Source: Gnetum montanum | Taxonomy: Eukaryota > Streptophyta > Gnetopsida > Gnetales > Gnetaceae | Assembly (NCBI GenBank): GCA_015680685.1 | Contig: MNCI01030754.1 | Location: forward strand, 100,836 to 164,835 | Length of the DNA: 64,000 bases | Reading direction: 5' to 3' | In this document: one piece after another, positions 23,116 through 36,450 of the stretch | Layout: each line of letters opens with the position of its first letter | Numbering within the stretch: position 1 is the first letter of the stretch | Notes under the pieces: model-generated | The model's input: only the letters and a program-made list of their open reading frames with translations | Database searches by the model: none | What the model was told of the DNA's origin: nothing | Position numbers and translations under genes: made by a program

Positions 23116-25199
23116 GATCATCTGCAATCAATCAAGGATTTAGAATTACTAAGGTATTCTTACATATTTTTAATGATTTCATACCTTACTCATACCATTA
23201 GCTACAATAATTTCTTAGTTTATTATGATTATAGAGTTAGAAAAATTTCAAAAATTTTCCCCATAAGTGTTTCTTTTCTTATAACTGTTTACAATCATCT
23301 ATTTTGTTCATATTCATGGCTTGTAATGATGGTTGTGATTCCTTAAGAGTCATTATTTACGTGTTCTAGCATTAATATGATTGATTTTTCATTAAAAATT
23401 TCAAGTTTCCTTTTATCCTTATCCTTAAAATACCTTCCAGGAATTAGTAATTTTCAAAAAAAAAAAAAAATGACTCAAAGTTTCCTCACTAGCACCCCCC
23501 ATGACTAAGTTGAGCACTCTAGGATCAAATAGATTTGAAAATCATGGAAATTGAAGTGGTAATGTGTGAGATATGGCTTGGGAAATCTAGGAGGTTAGAG
23601 TGCAAATTAAAGAAGAAAAATTCAAAAATCTCCTTAGGAATAAATGGAAAAATGAGGAAAAACTTGATAAGTGTTCACCTATATATAGGTTTCATTAGAG
23701 CTGACTTCAGGGATTCGACATTGAGGTGAACCCGATATCAGGGACAAAACTTTTCAGCTCTGCTTACATTTTGGATGATGAAAAATGAATCTATGATGAA
23801 TGCATGGAAGGCTTAGAGTGAAATCAAAGAGTCTTGGATGATAGATGATGCATATTTCATTAAAAAATTGGCATAGATAGTGTGTAAAGAAAAAATCTCG
23901 GGTTGTGAAAGTTTAGAAGATGGGTAAGAAGGGTAATGAATCCATGTGGTTAGAATAGATAGTTTGAATGATATGGGAAGATTTTATTGATGTGGAACGT
24001 CTCAAGATGATGTGGAATCACTTGGTAGGTATAAGATATAATAGTTATACAAGTGGATCCTCCCCAAAGTAGGCTCTAGCCCTTAATGCCCTTGTATAAG
24101 CATGCCTAAAAGTGTCCTTAGGCACTTAAGGAGTTGAATGTAACACATACCTATTTAGCAAAACACATGTTAGTACAACCAAATTGAGAAAATTACACTA
24201 CGTTATAGAAAATCACAAGTTATGACTATTCTTAGAGATGAAATGGAGTTCGAAGGGATTACAAAAATCGAGATGTGAGGTATCTTACCATAGGCATAAT
24301 GAATTATTATGTGTTTTATTAATGGTTAAAGTAATCACTAGCCTTTCTATCCAAGATTCAAACCAAGTCAAGACCACATTCCAATGACATTGCATCATTT
24401 CATCTCTTGGAGTTACAACTGTAAGACTACCACAGTTGTAAGGAGTATCATCACTTGGCATATTGTCCAAGGGAGGAGTTTATTCATGGTAGGTTTTTAT
24501 TTTTTTAAATATTTCTAGGAAGCTACCTACCTTCAAGAATGGGTAACATGTCTTTCTAGTGGGACCCTTAGAAATTTATTCTGTGCTCTTTTATAGTATT
24601 TTATTTTTATTTATTTTTGATGTCAACCTTTCACGACATCACCTATTTTACTCTCACTCCTATTTTTTGTTAGATCTACAAGGATATAATACAACCTTAA
24701 CAACATGATAGAATTAACAAAAATAATCCAAGAGAATCCACAAATCCCCTTGATGTCAAACCCTTAACATTTCCACTTGGTTCTTCACTTTTCAGTCCAG
24801 GCATAATGATCATAGGTTTATTCTTAGTTTTATGATGGAAAAGAATATCATTATGGCCATGGTAAGAACCTCTTATTAATGGAATGGATGATGTGGACTC
24901 AGTGTTCAAATAATTAGTCCCTTATGACTTGATAACATAGAGAAATATTCACCTTATTGGATTACATCTTGCCTTTATTCTTAATGTGCTTTATTCACAA
25001 TTAGAAATCATGTACAAAGGAAATAGAAACAAAGTATGAAAAAGATGTAAATATTGAAAAATATCAAAAAATGAAAAATGTTAGAGAATATTAAGAATTT
25101 AAGAAATGAAAAATGTAAAAGAGTGGGAAAAATTATATCAAGAAATAGGAAAAGTAAAAAGAATTGTAAAACAAAAAATGAAAAAGAACTTATTAATTT
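23116..25199. other. Interval without recognised genes, possible LTR remnants
   Basis: Contains a TATATATAGG box-like word at 23679 and an A-rich tract at 23457-23470. The high-AT strand at 25008-25208 yields a Phe-rich chance frame. A solo or degraded LTR is possible between two minus-strand coding relics, but I could not match paired ends. Confidence 0.35.
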
Positions 25200-28100
25200 C
25201 AGAATCAAGGTAAAGTGTCTTCCCCATGACGAAACTCATGGGAAAGTGTTTGAAAAATGCTCAATAGGTCTCCTGGATCATACATTTTAGGTGATTCACT
25301 TACCATCTTTATTGATTTAACTTTTCTATTATTGTCCCATGTGATCTTGATGGTAGTTGAGTTTTAATCATCTAAGTCCTTAGTTTCTTTTCCTATTGGT
25401 GTATGATTATGATCTATTAATTTCATTTTGGGTCCTTAGTTGGAGTCATTTTCTTATAATGGGAATTAATAAATGAGTTGGACTATTCCATGCATATTTT
25501 GGATGGTTGAAGGTTCTCAGTTATTGGCCATAAGGTGTCTTTTTGTTTAGTGGCCCCTACTCTTTCTTTTGCACACACTTATTTTTCATTGTTGTTGTGG
25601 ACTTGTATAGTGACTGTGTTGATGTTCTGAATGATGGGTCCACAATTGCACCCTCTTCTTTTAGCAGTAATGCATGGGATTTACTGTGTATGTATGGCTT
25701 TGTGCTTATCCTTCTTAGAGATCTCAATAGATAGATATCTAATGCTTAGCTTAGCATCAATTGTGCTAAGCCATGCTCTCCCCATGATAATTGAAAATTA
25801 TTTATTAGCTTCTTTCACATCAATTACCAGAAAGTCAGGTAAATAAGGCCACCCATTGATAGTGATCATCAAGTCCTCAATTTGTCCCAAGGAAATGGAA
25901 ATAGATTGATCTACAAGCTCCAACCTAATATTACATTCTTTCAGTGGTGGTGGGAGGTTCCATGCTTGATATGTTTCGTAAGAGATCAAATCCACCCTAG
26001 AACTTGAGTCTAGTATAGCTTTGCATGAAAGATTTTCAACTACTTGTAAATAGATTAAAGGAACTCCTAGATCAATTCTCTTCTTAGGGAGTGGCCTTAC
26101 CTTAATCTAGTTTATGACTATTTCTGTAAGTATGATAGTTTACATTTTTCTGTTGAATGTTGTTGGAAGGTTGTTGTTCGTAGGTGGATCTGATGTAGGA
26201 GAACTTGGTCTCGATGAAGTTCTAACTCTACTAGCCTTTTCTAGAGTTTTCCTAAAGAAAGGACATTTCTTTGTCTAGTCCTTAGTGTTGCTAGTAGGAT
26301 TCTCTACTTGTATATTGACTACCCTTATAGCTCTCCTCTGCTGTGGTTGTAATGGTAATTCCCCTTGCATAATGGGTGGTGGCCTTAGTAGTCAAGGATT
26401 AGAAGGGGGATTTGATGACCTAACTATTGATGAATGTGCATGAGAACTTTGATCCATCCTTGGAGCAGTAGGTCTGTAGTATTTTGGTGGGTAATAAGGA
26501 GAAGAAGTTTGAATGGATGTGTTTCCTAGAGATATTGGATGCTGTAGTATTTTGGTGGGTAATAAGTAGAAGAAGTTTGAATGGATGTGTTTCCTAGAGA
26601 TATTGGATGCTGAACGTAATATTCATAAGGGTCTAGTTTCATATATGGATATTGTTACCTTGGAAGTGGCATTGCCCATGTCTATAGTTATTACCACTAC
26701 TATTGAAATTACTCTTGTGGTTGAGCATAGGGTTTACTTAGATAATATGTTGGCTAGAAAGTTTGCCTGATATTACCTTGAGGATAAGGAAGTCTTCTAG
26801 GCATCTACTTTTTGAAAAGTCTTGGATTGAGTGCATATATCCTAGATTCTTGCAAGTGGGCCATAACAGGATAACATTCCTTAGGATGCTGATACTGGCA
26901 GACATTGCATCCTTCCTCTTCCTATGACCTAGAGTTAGTGTATCCTTCAATGATGGAAATGTTTCCTTTGTGCTTGTAAATCTCTCATCCATTAACTCTT
27001 TTCTTCTTCCTTTCATTGGTCCTGTTAAGTGCTTGTTCAACCTTTTCTTCCATAATCTTTAGGGTTGTAGCAAACTTCCTGTTCATTGAATCCCAAAATT
27101 TCTCTACCTTAGCTACTATATCATTGACTAATTTTTGAATAGGTAGAATCTTTTTCTAGATAACATCTTCCAAGGTTTCATCCTCTTTCTTGTCACATAG
27201 CCACACATCTTTCTTCCCAATCAATGGATCTCTGTTATATTCTTCAACTGACTCTCTCTTCTTGAGTTCTTCTTCCTCTTTTGCAACTTGATCAATTAAT
27301 CTTTGGATGCAATGGATTTTTAGTTCTAATAATTTTCCTTAGGCATAAACCCCAAGAGTTTCTTTGGTTTTGCTTTGCAATCCATCTACAATATGCTTGA
27401 GCTATTCCCTTGGTAAAAATCCATAGCTTGGGCATCTATGCAATAGTAAATAGTATTTGCCCATTGTTGTATCAAGGGTCTCATGAGTTCCTTGCTTCCA
27501 TCCTTGGATTTGTTTTCTTATGTTGGACACTCACAAATAATTTTGATATTTATCATTGAAGAGTTCAAGCATGGTACTTCAATGTCTGATTGATTCAAGT
27601 TCTAGTGATCTGTACTAGCTCTCTACCTCTTTCACAAGTATTCTAGGAAACAACTTTAACTTTTGCCAGTTACTTTTGATATTTTGTAAGGCATAGGCAT
27701 CATGAAAAGCTTGAAGGTGATGTTATGTATTAGCATTGTAGCCACCTTCAAGTCTTAACATCTTGTTTGTATCAAGATGTTTAATTTAGCTATCCCTCAC
27801 ATGCTTGGTTGGGATGTGAACAACTTCTTGGATGTTGATCATATTGCAAGTTTTCATAAGGGGTTCATCATTCGATTAAGTTCATGTGCTTTGTTGTACT
27901 AGTACCCCATTTTTTGCTCATCCCTTTCATAATTTCTATGATTCCTTCACCTACATTGTTCATGCTCTTCATCTTTCAAATCAGAACATCTCGCATAACA
28001 GTCATGACAATCATAGTGGTCATGAGTTCATCTCTCTTCCCTATCATGGTCCTTGTACTTTTGCCTCTTTTTGTTAGAGTCTTCTAATGATCATGAGGAT

Positions 28101-28765
28101 GCGAGTGAGGCAATAGGAGAGCAATGCTATCTTGTCCTCCTATGATTACTCTGATGTTCTTCTCTATGGAATCCAATAGGAACTCTTGGCCTTGAGTCTA
28201 GCCTATGCCTTGAATATTTTTTGTTCTGCTAAGGCATCTCTGCTAATTCGGAGTCTGATTTATGCTTGACAGGTTCATCTAATTGAATGATAGGAGTTTG
28301 GGACTAGAACTCATGATGGTGGTGGAGTTGTTCAGTAATGAATGCATCTCCATTAAGCTCCTGCAAGACAATAGTAGAATTAACTATCTTTCCTTTGTCT
28401 TATTCATGTCTTGCATCCATGCATATTCCTTTCTTAATTACTCCTCAATGGATTCATATGGTTGGGTCATGTATTTGGTTTCATGATACCCTTCAAGTGC
28501 TTCACTTAATTTCATCCCTTGAGAGCAATTTGGAGCATAACAGGTGCTAAATGTCTTGGTGGTAAAACAACATTCCCTTGAAGATCTCTCCACCTTAACT
28601 AGCCATCTTGATGAAGGATGAGTGTGAAATTGGGATAGTAAGGATCACAATGAGCATATGAGATCCTTGTCCACATTGTCATACCTTAGTCTTCTTCTTC
28701 TTTAATTCTATCACTACTTCTTTGTAGTCCCTTAGCAGGTGATGTTGAATTTTTATTTGAAGCCA
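25200..28765 (-). mobile_element. Ty3/gypsy-type gag-protease relic without visible pol
   Basis: Minus-strand reading begins at an ATG near 28765 (MASNKNSTSPAKGLQRS). Gag-like text follows: WKQGTHETLDTTMGKYYLLL near 27500, a lysine-rich helical region near 27200-27000, and a Cys-rich CNVCQYQHPKEC near 26900. A proline-rich spacer leads to an aspartic-protease-like region at about 26050-25740 (CKAILDSSSRVDLISYETY, then MGRAWLSTIDAKLSI, the G-R-x-W-L block). The active-site D-S/T-G appears as DSSS, so it is degraded. No reverse transcriptase or integrase follows before 23.1 kb. Either pol was deleted or this is a gag-protease-only derivative. Confidence 0.72.
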
Positions 28766-29870
28766 TATTATATTTTTAGACATTTATGTTAAGTATGCTT
28801 TTCTTAGAATCATAATGTTTAACTTGGTATTCTAGGTACAATGAACTTTGTGAAATAAATTACTTAATACATTGTTGATGATCATTTAGGACCAAACCAT
28901 CAAGGGGTGGGGGGGTGGGGTGTGCGGTGGTTGGCCTCATGGTCTCGTGACCTTGGGAAGTCACAGGATTGAAGGTGTTCTTCAAATAGGGTTTAGGTGC
29001 TTGTTAGTCTTTGGCAACACCGAGGCCCAGATACATCCAAATAAACTTAGTAGTTATGAAATGTACTATATGTGAGTATGTGTTTATTGTTGCAAATGTT
29101 GAACTAGTTGGGTTATGTATAAAACTATAATCAGCTATCATAAAAGAGATTCGACTAACTTTGTCAAATACTATGAGTTGTTGAAGGTTCCTATTTTGTT
29201 CAATCACTTAGTCTATAAAGTTCCTATAGTACATTATTTATAACAAATAAAATTTTACAAAAATGTTTAAGCACAATTCTACCAATCTACTCCTAATTTC
29301 CCCTAGAGAGAAAATTCCACAAGAAAACTAGAAATAGAGAAAGATTCAATGGACTTAGAAGAAGAAGGAAAAGAAAGCAAATTTTTGTGAAATCTCAAGT
29401 ATTTAAGCAAGATAAATTGACACGAGAAAACCCTTTGCAATAAAGCCAATTCCAATTCAATAGCCATGAATTGTTCAAACCTTCTAATCTCACAAGTAAT
29501 TTTATAAAAGACAATCTTATTATACTATCAAAAATGTTGGTTAAATGACAAAGTACGAGTCTATTTTGGCTAGTTAATGGTTGTCACAGGTTGCATTCAA
29601 TAGAGCTTTCAAAAATTTGACAATTTTTTGATTGAATTACTAAGGCAATACACTTTAAAACAATGAAGCAACTTCAATTGTCTAAGAATACCAAAGAATT
29701 TCCTAGATTCTCTATGCTTAGAATAAGCAATTTCATTAAGAAATTAATATTAAATTTCTCTTAAGGATTTTCAACAACATAAGCTCTTCTATGGCTAATC
29801 TAATAGATGTCTAATGCTATGCAAAAATAGAGCTATAAAAGAAACTAGGGAAAATCCAAAAATTAAATGC
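28766..29870. other. Interval between the gag relic and element 1
   Basis: A guanine-rich run lies at 28904-28930 (three runs of four or more G). The rest is AT-rich with no readable frame. It should include the leader or LTR of the minus-strand relic, but I found no convincing primer site. Confidence 0.4.
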
Positions 29871-31818
29871 TAAAACACCATAAAATTTCAAGACCCTGAT
29901 GCTTCAGTAGAGTCTTGGAATTTGGGCAAGGATTTTCACAAGTGCAGCATCATGATGAACCGTCAGAACAGTGTAGGCACTGATCATAGACTGTATAGTT
30001 TGGCAAGTTTTCTATCTCTTGGGCTGATAGGCCTACTGGACTCTCCAGCTTGCCTAGTTGGACAATTAACCCGGCTGACAGTCTATTCAAAAACTATGCT
30101 AGGAGCTGCTAAAAGTGTTCAGGATGAGCTAAACAGTTTGGCAAGTTTTCTAGTGGAGAAATTTGCTACGCTACACAACATAGCAAGCCTTGAAAAGACC
30201 AATCAAGCATCCAAGATGCAAGTTGATAACAAGTTAGTCTTCCAAAGCATTTGCCCATGTGACAACCATCTAGCAAGCTTGCTCTGCCAACACACCGGGA
30301 CATAATAAACATCCTATGACAAACAAGTTGGGATTCAGCGAACAAAGGTTGCTACGCTATGCTACACTATGCAGTGTAGCACAACGTAGTAAGGATAGAA
30401 TGCACAAAGGCCCCTTTGCCAAGTGGCCCCACTATGGGGATTGCACTTGGTAATGCTTCAACCTCCAAAACTAGCTATCCCACTTAGCCCTCAGGCCTTA
30501 AGCAAAATTTCTTGATAAAACATTGCAGGTTAGACAAAGATGCATGACATATTGATTGCTACGCTATGCTATGCTACATAGTGTAGCATAGCGTAGCAAG
30601 GATGTAAAACAACAGAATGACCCAAGGATGCAGCAGGTTCAAAGGCTTTCCAGCATGGAAGACAAAGTTGAATTCGCTTGCCTGACCAGGCCTTGGACAG
30701 ATGCTCTTAGCTTCTAGGAAATATTTTTTTCAAGAATGGTTTCTACGCTATGCTACGCTATGTAGCGTAGCATGGCGTAGCGAGCAGTTACTTACGCTAC
30801 GCCAACACATTGGACAATGTAAGTAATGTAAAACTTGCATGGAGGCATTTAAAACATTTTCAATTAGCTTCAAAACTTGTTGGAAATGATCATTCTCACC
30901 CTGGCACCTCTTCGGTGGACAAAATCAGCAAGTTTGCTTCATTTTTCATATCCTTGGCCAATCCCAAAAATTATCCCTATGCTTGACCCTGCTCGCAAGA
31001 GTAGGGAAGATGTAGTCCTGGAGCATAGGCTCCATTTTGTTTTCATTATTGGCATGCTTTCTGGATTTTGGCACATGAATTTTTAGTAGTATGGTCACAG
31101 CGTAATAAGATTCACATCCAGCATCACACATCTACATAGCACAACCATGTTTGCACCTTGTGGGGCCCAGGACACGTTGCATCCACACCACATTTTTCTC
31201 TTGCTCTTGGCCTTATAAACACCTTGGTGAAAAATGCTCAAAGGGTTGGCTTTTTGCGCAATTGGCTTTTGAGTTGGCTTTTAGAGAGCATAGTTGGCAT
31301 TTTTAACATTCTAGTTGGCTTTGAACTTTCTAGTTGGCTTCAGAAATCCTTTGCGGGTTTAGCATTTTGGAACCTTGGTGAGTGGATTGACAAGCAGAAG
31401 AATCGTGAGCAGAAAGTTATTGACTTGTGACCATACTACTCTGGGTAAGCTATGCCTCTCCAGTGTTGCATCTTTAGTTGTACGTCTTCCAACAAAGCAA
31501 AAATCAAATCCTCGATTTTGGGGTAGTGCATTTCCTCACCCAAATCTATTTCACTCTTTATTCATTATCATCGTATTTTGTATCATTTTTCATTATTTTA
31601 CATCAGTTGGTTATTGCTTCACTCGCATACCTCATTTCTAAAACCAAATATTTATGAAAGGTTAAGTTACACTAACCAAGTCCCTGTTTGATCAACTAGA
31701 CCATTTAGGGTACCCCATTTCCATATTTCTCTAGCATGGCCCTCACATGGATTTGGGGTTAAAGTGTATGCCCGTAAACCTCTTGATGTTCCAGCCATCA
31801 ACGTTTTTGATTGCTACA
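29871..31818 (+). repeat. Element 1 5' LTR
   Basis: Boundaries come from comparison with element 2. The start TAAAACACCATAAAATTT corresponds to element 2's TGAAACACCATGAAAATTT, so the canonical TG has become TA. The end GATTGCTACA lies 5 bp before the primer site, where element 2 ends CGTCGTTACA. The shared end region includes AAGTCCCTGT-x-TGATCAA. Length is about 1.95 kb. It contains three strong palindromes of the GCTACGCTATGCTAC type (30350-30390, 30556-30599, 30743-30780). Confidence 0.85.
31214..31219 (+). promoter_or_regulatory. TATA box of element 1 LTR
   Basis: TATAAA within CCTTATAAACACC, about 600 bp before the LTR end. Element 2 has TATAAATA at a similar distance from its LTR end, which supports the call. 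Confidence 0.65.
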
Positions 31819-31823
31819 GTTTT

Positions 31824-31842
31824 TGGCACTAGAAGGAGGGCC
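31824..31842 (+). promoter_or_regulatory. Element 1 primer binding site
   Basis: TGGCACTAGAAGGAGGGCC begins 5 bp after the LTR end and starts with TGG, the complement of a tRNA CCA tail. Element 2 has TAGCGCTAGAAGGAGGTCC in the same place. I did not identify the tRNA. Confidence 0.8.
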
Positions 31843-32058
31843 TTTTGGTGCCCTTTCTATGTCTTGCGGGTAATCCTGCATGCTGTTTGTACCCCATCAC
31901 CTACTAGTGTAGATGTGACACCCTTGCGGTTGTCTATGCATCATGTGGTGTAGACTGGTCGCAACGACGGTTCCTTTGGAACATGATAGGACTAAAAGCC
32001 TCCGATTGCTTGTTCATTTCTGTGTCTCTCGTTTGTGATCTCCTTTTAATCACACAAA

Positions 32059-35000
32059 ATGATTCCCACAACTACTGTTGTTCCCATGTCGAACCTTGAG
32101 ATCCCTTTCTTGGCTCAAAACACCACAGGTGCCGAGTGACCGCCTAGCCTAGTGCTGGCACCATGACAGTCTCTCAGGCTCTGACACCTCTCACCTGAGT
32201 GCTTGGCACAAGACGAAGAGCACTATGACTTCATTTGCACAAAGATCTAGGAAAATCTACCCTTGGATCGCCAAGAACTCGATGAAAAATGTAACTTCGA
32301 GTTCCTTCATCAGAATGGGAGGGAATTTATCCCTACCCCTAACATTACCATCCATTTGACGAACACGTATCAGTGGATCTTGGACCAGCTGATACGAGTC
32401 AGTAAGTCTAGGGAGTGAGATATGGCGTCCCATTACGATGAGGCACTCTAGGAAGGATAGGAAGACCTAGATTCCCATTTTGAGGGTGATGGCTAGACCT
32501 ACCATATAGTTATCCCTCCCACCGTCGTCTTCCGATCAAAATTTCTCTTTGCTTCTACCCCCTTTATGATTACCATAGCTCTGCCACAACCTACACTTTC
32601 GTCAACCATGGGCAGTCATCTCGTACTCTCAGCGCACCAACATGCCACCCCTTCAGTTTCATTCCCAAACACTCTCTCTTCTTACTTTGTCTCATCATCA
32701 TACCAAGCGCCAGTCATAACTATGTTTCCATACATGCACACCGTGCCTACGTCGCAGTTACAGGGAGTTCCCACTCCCATTCCATCATATGCACCTATCC
32801 CACCATCATCAGCAGGCCCAGTCCCAACCATGTGGTGGATCCCATCCACTTCTCTCCTTGTTGTGCAATCCTCCTAGATGTCACATTATGTTCACCACCA
32901 AGTGTACCAAGTCCTGCAAGTGGTACAACTAGGCATGGGGCTATGGTCTGCCCCATCAGTCACACAAATTACTAGCCCCACGGCCCCACCAATGGCCACC
33001 ACATCATTGGAACAACCCACCAGGTGGTGGATGGCCTAAGCAGTATCATTCGCAGGAGAGGCACCAACAGCGCCCCCTATGGGCTAGGCCACTTCCCTTC
33101 CACTGCAATCCCCATTGACACATACAATAGCTGTTCATGCAACTTAGCAGTCGTCTGCAACATCACCGAGTCTAGATCAAGCGTTCCAACTTATCCAGAT
33201 CCTCACTAAAGAGATTAAACATCTCAAAGCCACTTGTTCTGACATAGTGTAGGTCATGGATTTTTACCATGATGACATCATCAACCCATCCGTCTTCATG
33301 CTCACATTACCCCTTGGGATGCCACTCCCCCAATTCACAAAATATAATGGGGAGGGCAATCCCAATGCACATTTAGTTATGTTTCAATTCAAATCTTTGT
33401 TATTGAATCAATGGCTGCACACTATTATCTGCATCTTTGCCATGTCTCTAATGGGCAAAGCTCTAGACTGGTACCGCACGCTCCCACGTGCCTCCTTGTC
33501 AACTCTGGAGGAGTTACTGACCCAGTTCATAACCCGTTTCAAGTATAACTTGAAATCGGAGGTCACGCTGGATCAGTTGATGAGCGTTAAGCAAGACCCA
33601 CTGGAATTTGTGCAAAGGTTCATATAGTAGTGGAGCACCACCTTGAATGAGATTCGCGAGCCTATCGCACAGGCCCATTTTTTGGCTATCTTCAAGGGGG
33701 TAGTAAATGACTTTATTAAGTCAAAACTGTACTACCTAGCCCCATGCTCCCTCAGTCAAGCTTTTGCCCAGAAGAAGAGCATCCAAGACACGACCGAAGC
33801 TAGTAAAGACCTGACCTACGTTGCATATAAAAACACATATATCAGAAAGGAAAAGAATAAGGGAAAGGTCACAACAGCCATGGTGGCCACTGTGGCAAAC
33901 AAGGCCAAAACCAAGAATAATAATAATAAGTAGGAAGCCATAACAACAACATCTGGATCAAGCAACACTGGTCAGCCTTCAACATTAGCACTAGAGGCAC
34001 CAACCCAGCCTAAACCCAACTTCAAGCACAAGGATAGCTCCAAGTACACCTCTTTACCTATCAAGCCTTTAGAACTCTTAAAGCAACTGTTAGGGGCTAC
34101 GTATATCCAACACAAGCAGATGTCAGAGGAGGTGATTAAGCACCATGAATGGTATTGCGAACTTCTTAGGGACCCCTCCTTGGCTACACCCAATGAGCTG
34201 TAAGTTCCTAAGAATTTCAGGCTAGAATAGTTCTATGATTACCATCAACTGTGCGATCATGACACAAATTACTGCTTGGCATTGAAAGATGACATTCAAC
34301 GCATGATCGATCAAGGTAAGCTTGTCTTGGACGAAAGTAGTCCAATTTTTCTTGAAAACCAATCCATGCACATTTACAAGGACCCCCTCAATGCCAACAA
34401 CATGGGGTATATCATCAACACAATTGGCATTGATAGTAACCTAGAACCACCACAACAACCATTTGTGGTGCGTGTGCCTCAATGTAGCGTGGCGACACCA
34501 ACAATAGCAAAAGGGACACCACAACAACCATTCATCCTTAAAGTTCCCCCTTAGAAATCCATCCTTGCACCTTTCATGCTCAAACCCACACCCCCACCCG
34601 TGCCAACATCACAGGCACCATTTGTCATTAGGGTGCCAAAACATTCAATTTCCCCCACGACATAGAGCCAGCCATCTAAAATAGCCTTGTAGCCTTCCCA
34701 TTCAAAAAAATAGGAAGAGCGTTCAGTAGACAAGATGACCAAGGAATGCACCGCTTCAGGTCCTCCCAAGCCTACTCCCTTATCCTCAGCACCTGTGATC
34801 CCCTCATAATTGAAAATTGATAATGATGCACAAAAGTGATCACCACCACCTTGTCTGAGAAAGCAAAACCCTTAACCTGAAGTTCCCCCTCCTTGGGAGA
34901 TCCATCTCCTAGGACAAATGGAGGAGGAAAAGGGTAATAGGCAAGATGGTGGGCAAGATTTGTTCAATGCCCTCACCCAAGTTAAATAGGCTTTGAAATA

Positions 35001-35215
35001 AAAGAACATGACCTTCAGCCTGTATGACTTGGTAATGAGTTCTATCATGCATCGAGAAGCCATGGTTCACATGTTAACATCCATACTAGTTGATGAAAAA
35101 ATGTTGGCAGAGGAGAAAGAAATCCATGCAATCATACTTCCTTCTACAACTAAAGAGCCACAGCCATCTCAATTGACATTCTGCAACGAGTCCATTAAGG
35201 ATGACCCTGAAAAGG
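32059..35215 (+). pseudogene. Element 1 gag (broken)
   Basis: The start ATG at 32059 is chosen by alignment with element 2: TTVVPMSNLEIP matches its STIVVDTTNLENP. A proline/threonine-rich region follows (32560-33170). The core gag domain is at about 33256-33840, with LPLGMPLPQFTKYNGEGNP, MGKALDWYRTLP, EELLTQFITRFKY and EFVQRF. Near 34236-34290 a CDHDTNYC-type knuckle (YDYHQLCDHDTNYCLALK) resembles the zinc knuckle replacement common in Tat-type gags. At least ten in-frame stops are present, for example TAG at 33628-33630. The protein would package the element RNA. Confidence 0.85.
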
Positions 35216-35856
35216 GTCAGGTGACAATGACACCTATGTTCATCACAATTCGGGTCGGACAGCACAGGATCTAAAGGGTACATGTTGATGACGGGGCTGC
35301 TACTAATGTCATCCCTTTCCCCATAGTGGAAAAATTGGGCTTGGTCGATCAAATTAATCCCACAATGACATCTTGCTTGAAATCGTTTAACGGGGCACGT
35401 GTGTAGGTAAAAGGAATTATGCACATCAACTTTGTGGTAGGGGACCAGTTCCCCACAAGTGTAGTATTCATAGTGGTAGAGGAAATGCCTGGGTTCAACT
35501 TGATCCTGGGGAGATCGTGGTTGGCCCAATTGAGGGCTATTTCCTCTCCGATACACCAGGAGATTCACTTGCCCTATGTAGGATGGGAATTGATAATTCA
35601 TGGTGATGAAGTGGTTCCCCAAGCCATAAACAATGTAGGAATGGAGCAAGGATCAGAGATTGAAATCTCTAAAGACTGAACCCCTGTTCAAATTGAAGCT
35701 CCTAAACAAGTTGAAACCAATTTGAATGAGGAAGAAACATGGGTTGAGCTGCCCTTTCAAACAGTAGACGATGACATAAAGGAGTACTATAATAAGGCCC
35801 CTTGGCTGTACACATCATCGAGCCCATGATGGATTAGGAAGCAGCTGGGAGAATAA
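35216..35856 (+). pseudogene. Element 1 aspartic protease (broken)
   Basis: Follows gag in one polyprotein arrangement. The active site reads VDDGAATNVIPF at about 35284-35320 (D-D-G-A, normal for Tat proteases). Then come FNLILGRSWLAQL at about 35493 and IHQEIHLPY. The segment ends KQLGE followed by TAA at 35854-35856, at the same point as in element 2. Internal TAG/TAA codons interrupt it (for example in the HRI-x-RVHVDDG region). The protease would cut the gag-pol polyprotein. Confidence 0.87.
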
Positions 35857-36019
35857 TTGTTACTTGCGTTAGCACAACTACTTCACTGCTTCCACCATAA
35901 TTACTGCTTGCATCAACAATACATCCACTGCTCACATTGTTTACTTCGCATTCATTACTTACACTAGTGTCTTCCTCATTGTTTACATTGTCCACGTTAT
36001 GTCCATTGTTTGCATAATA

Positions 36020-36290
36020 CTACGGGCCTCTAAGGCCTAAAACTGGCAAAGATTTCTTTTATTATTACCACCCTAGGATGGCCCGGAATGGCCTTAAACT
36101 ACCACTACGGCCCGCTAAGGCCTAAAACTAGCAATTTCATTACTTTGAGACATTGAAAAAAATAAAAAATAAAAACAAATTAAAAAAATCATCATTAAGA
36201 AATGACCCAAAATGGCCTAAAATTGGTAATGACCCAAAATGGCCTTAAACTACCCTAATGGTCCAAAATTTCCTAAAACTAAAATGAGAA
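36020..36290. repeat. Dyad-repeat block A of element 1 (GGCC type)
   Basis: Several copies of a module such as CCCGCTAAGGCCTAAAACTAG, each with inverted GGCC...GGCC words and an AAACT-A/G-GCAA tail. Matches block A' of element 2 (56860-57085) in position, between protease and the end of the antisense gene, and in type. Confidence 0.8.
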
Positions 36291-36450
36291 GCTCCCAAGG
36301 AGCTTAAAAGGACAAAAAAAAATAACATAATGCATTAGCCAAAATAAAATAAATTTCCTCACATTCCATTATTCATTCAATATCAATCAATAATTTTTAC
36401 AATTTTTTTTTGTAAATTTGAAGACAAGAATAAAATTTCTCGCCGCTATG

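Noticed and set aside
25008-25208. Phe/Leu-rich minus-strand frame as a membrane protein
   Set aside because: Low-complexity A/T-rich DNA. No family pattern and no start context.
29922-30305. 127-codon plus-strand frame as a gene
   Set aside because: Inside the element 1 LTR. It contains repeated LTR words and has no counterpart frame in element 2's LTRs.
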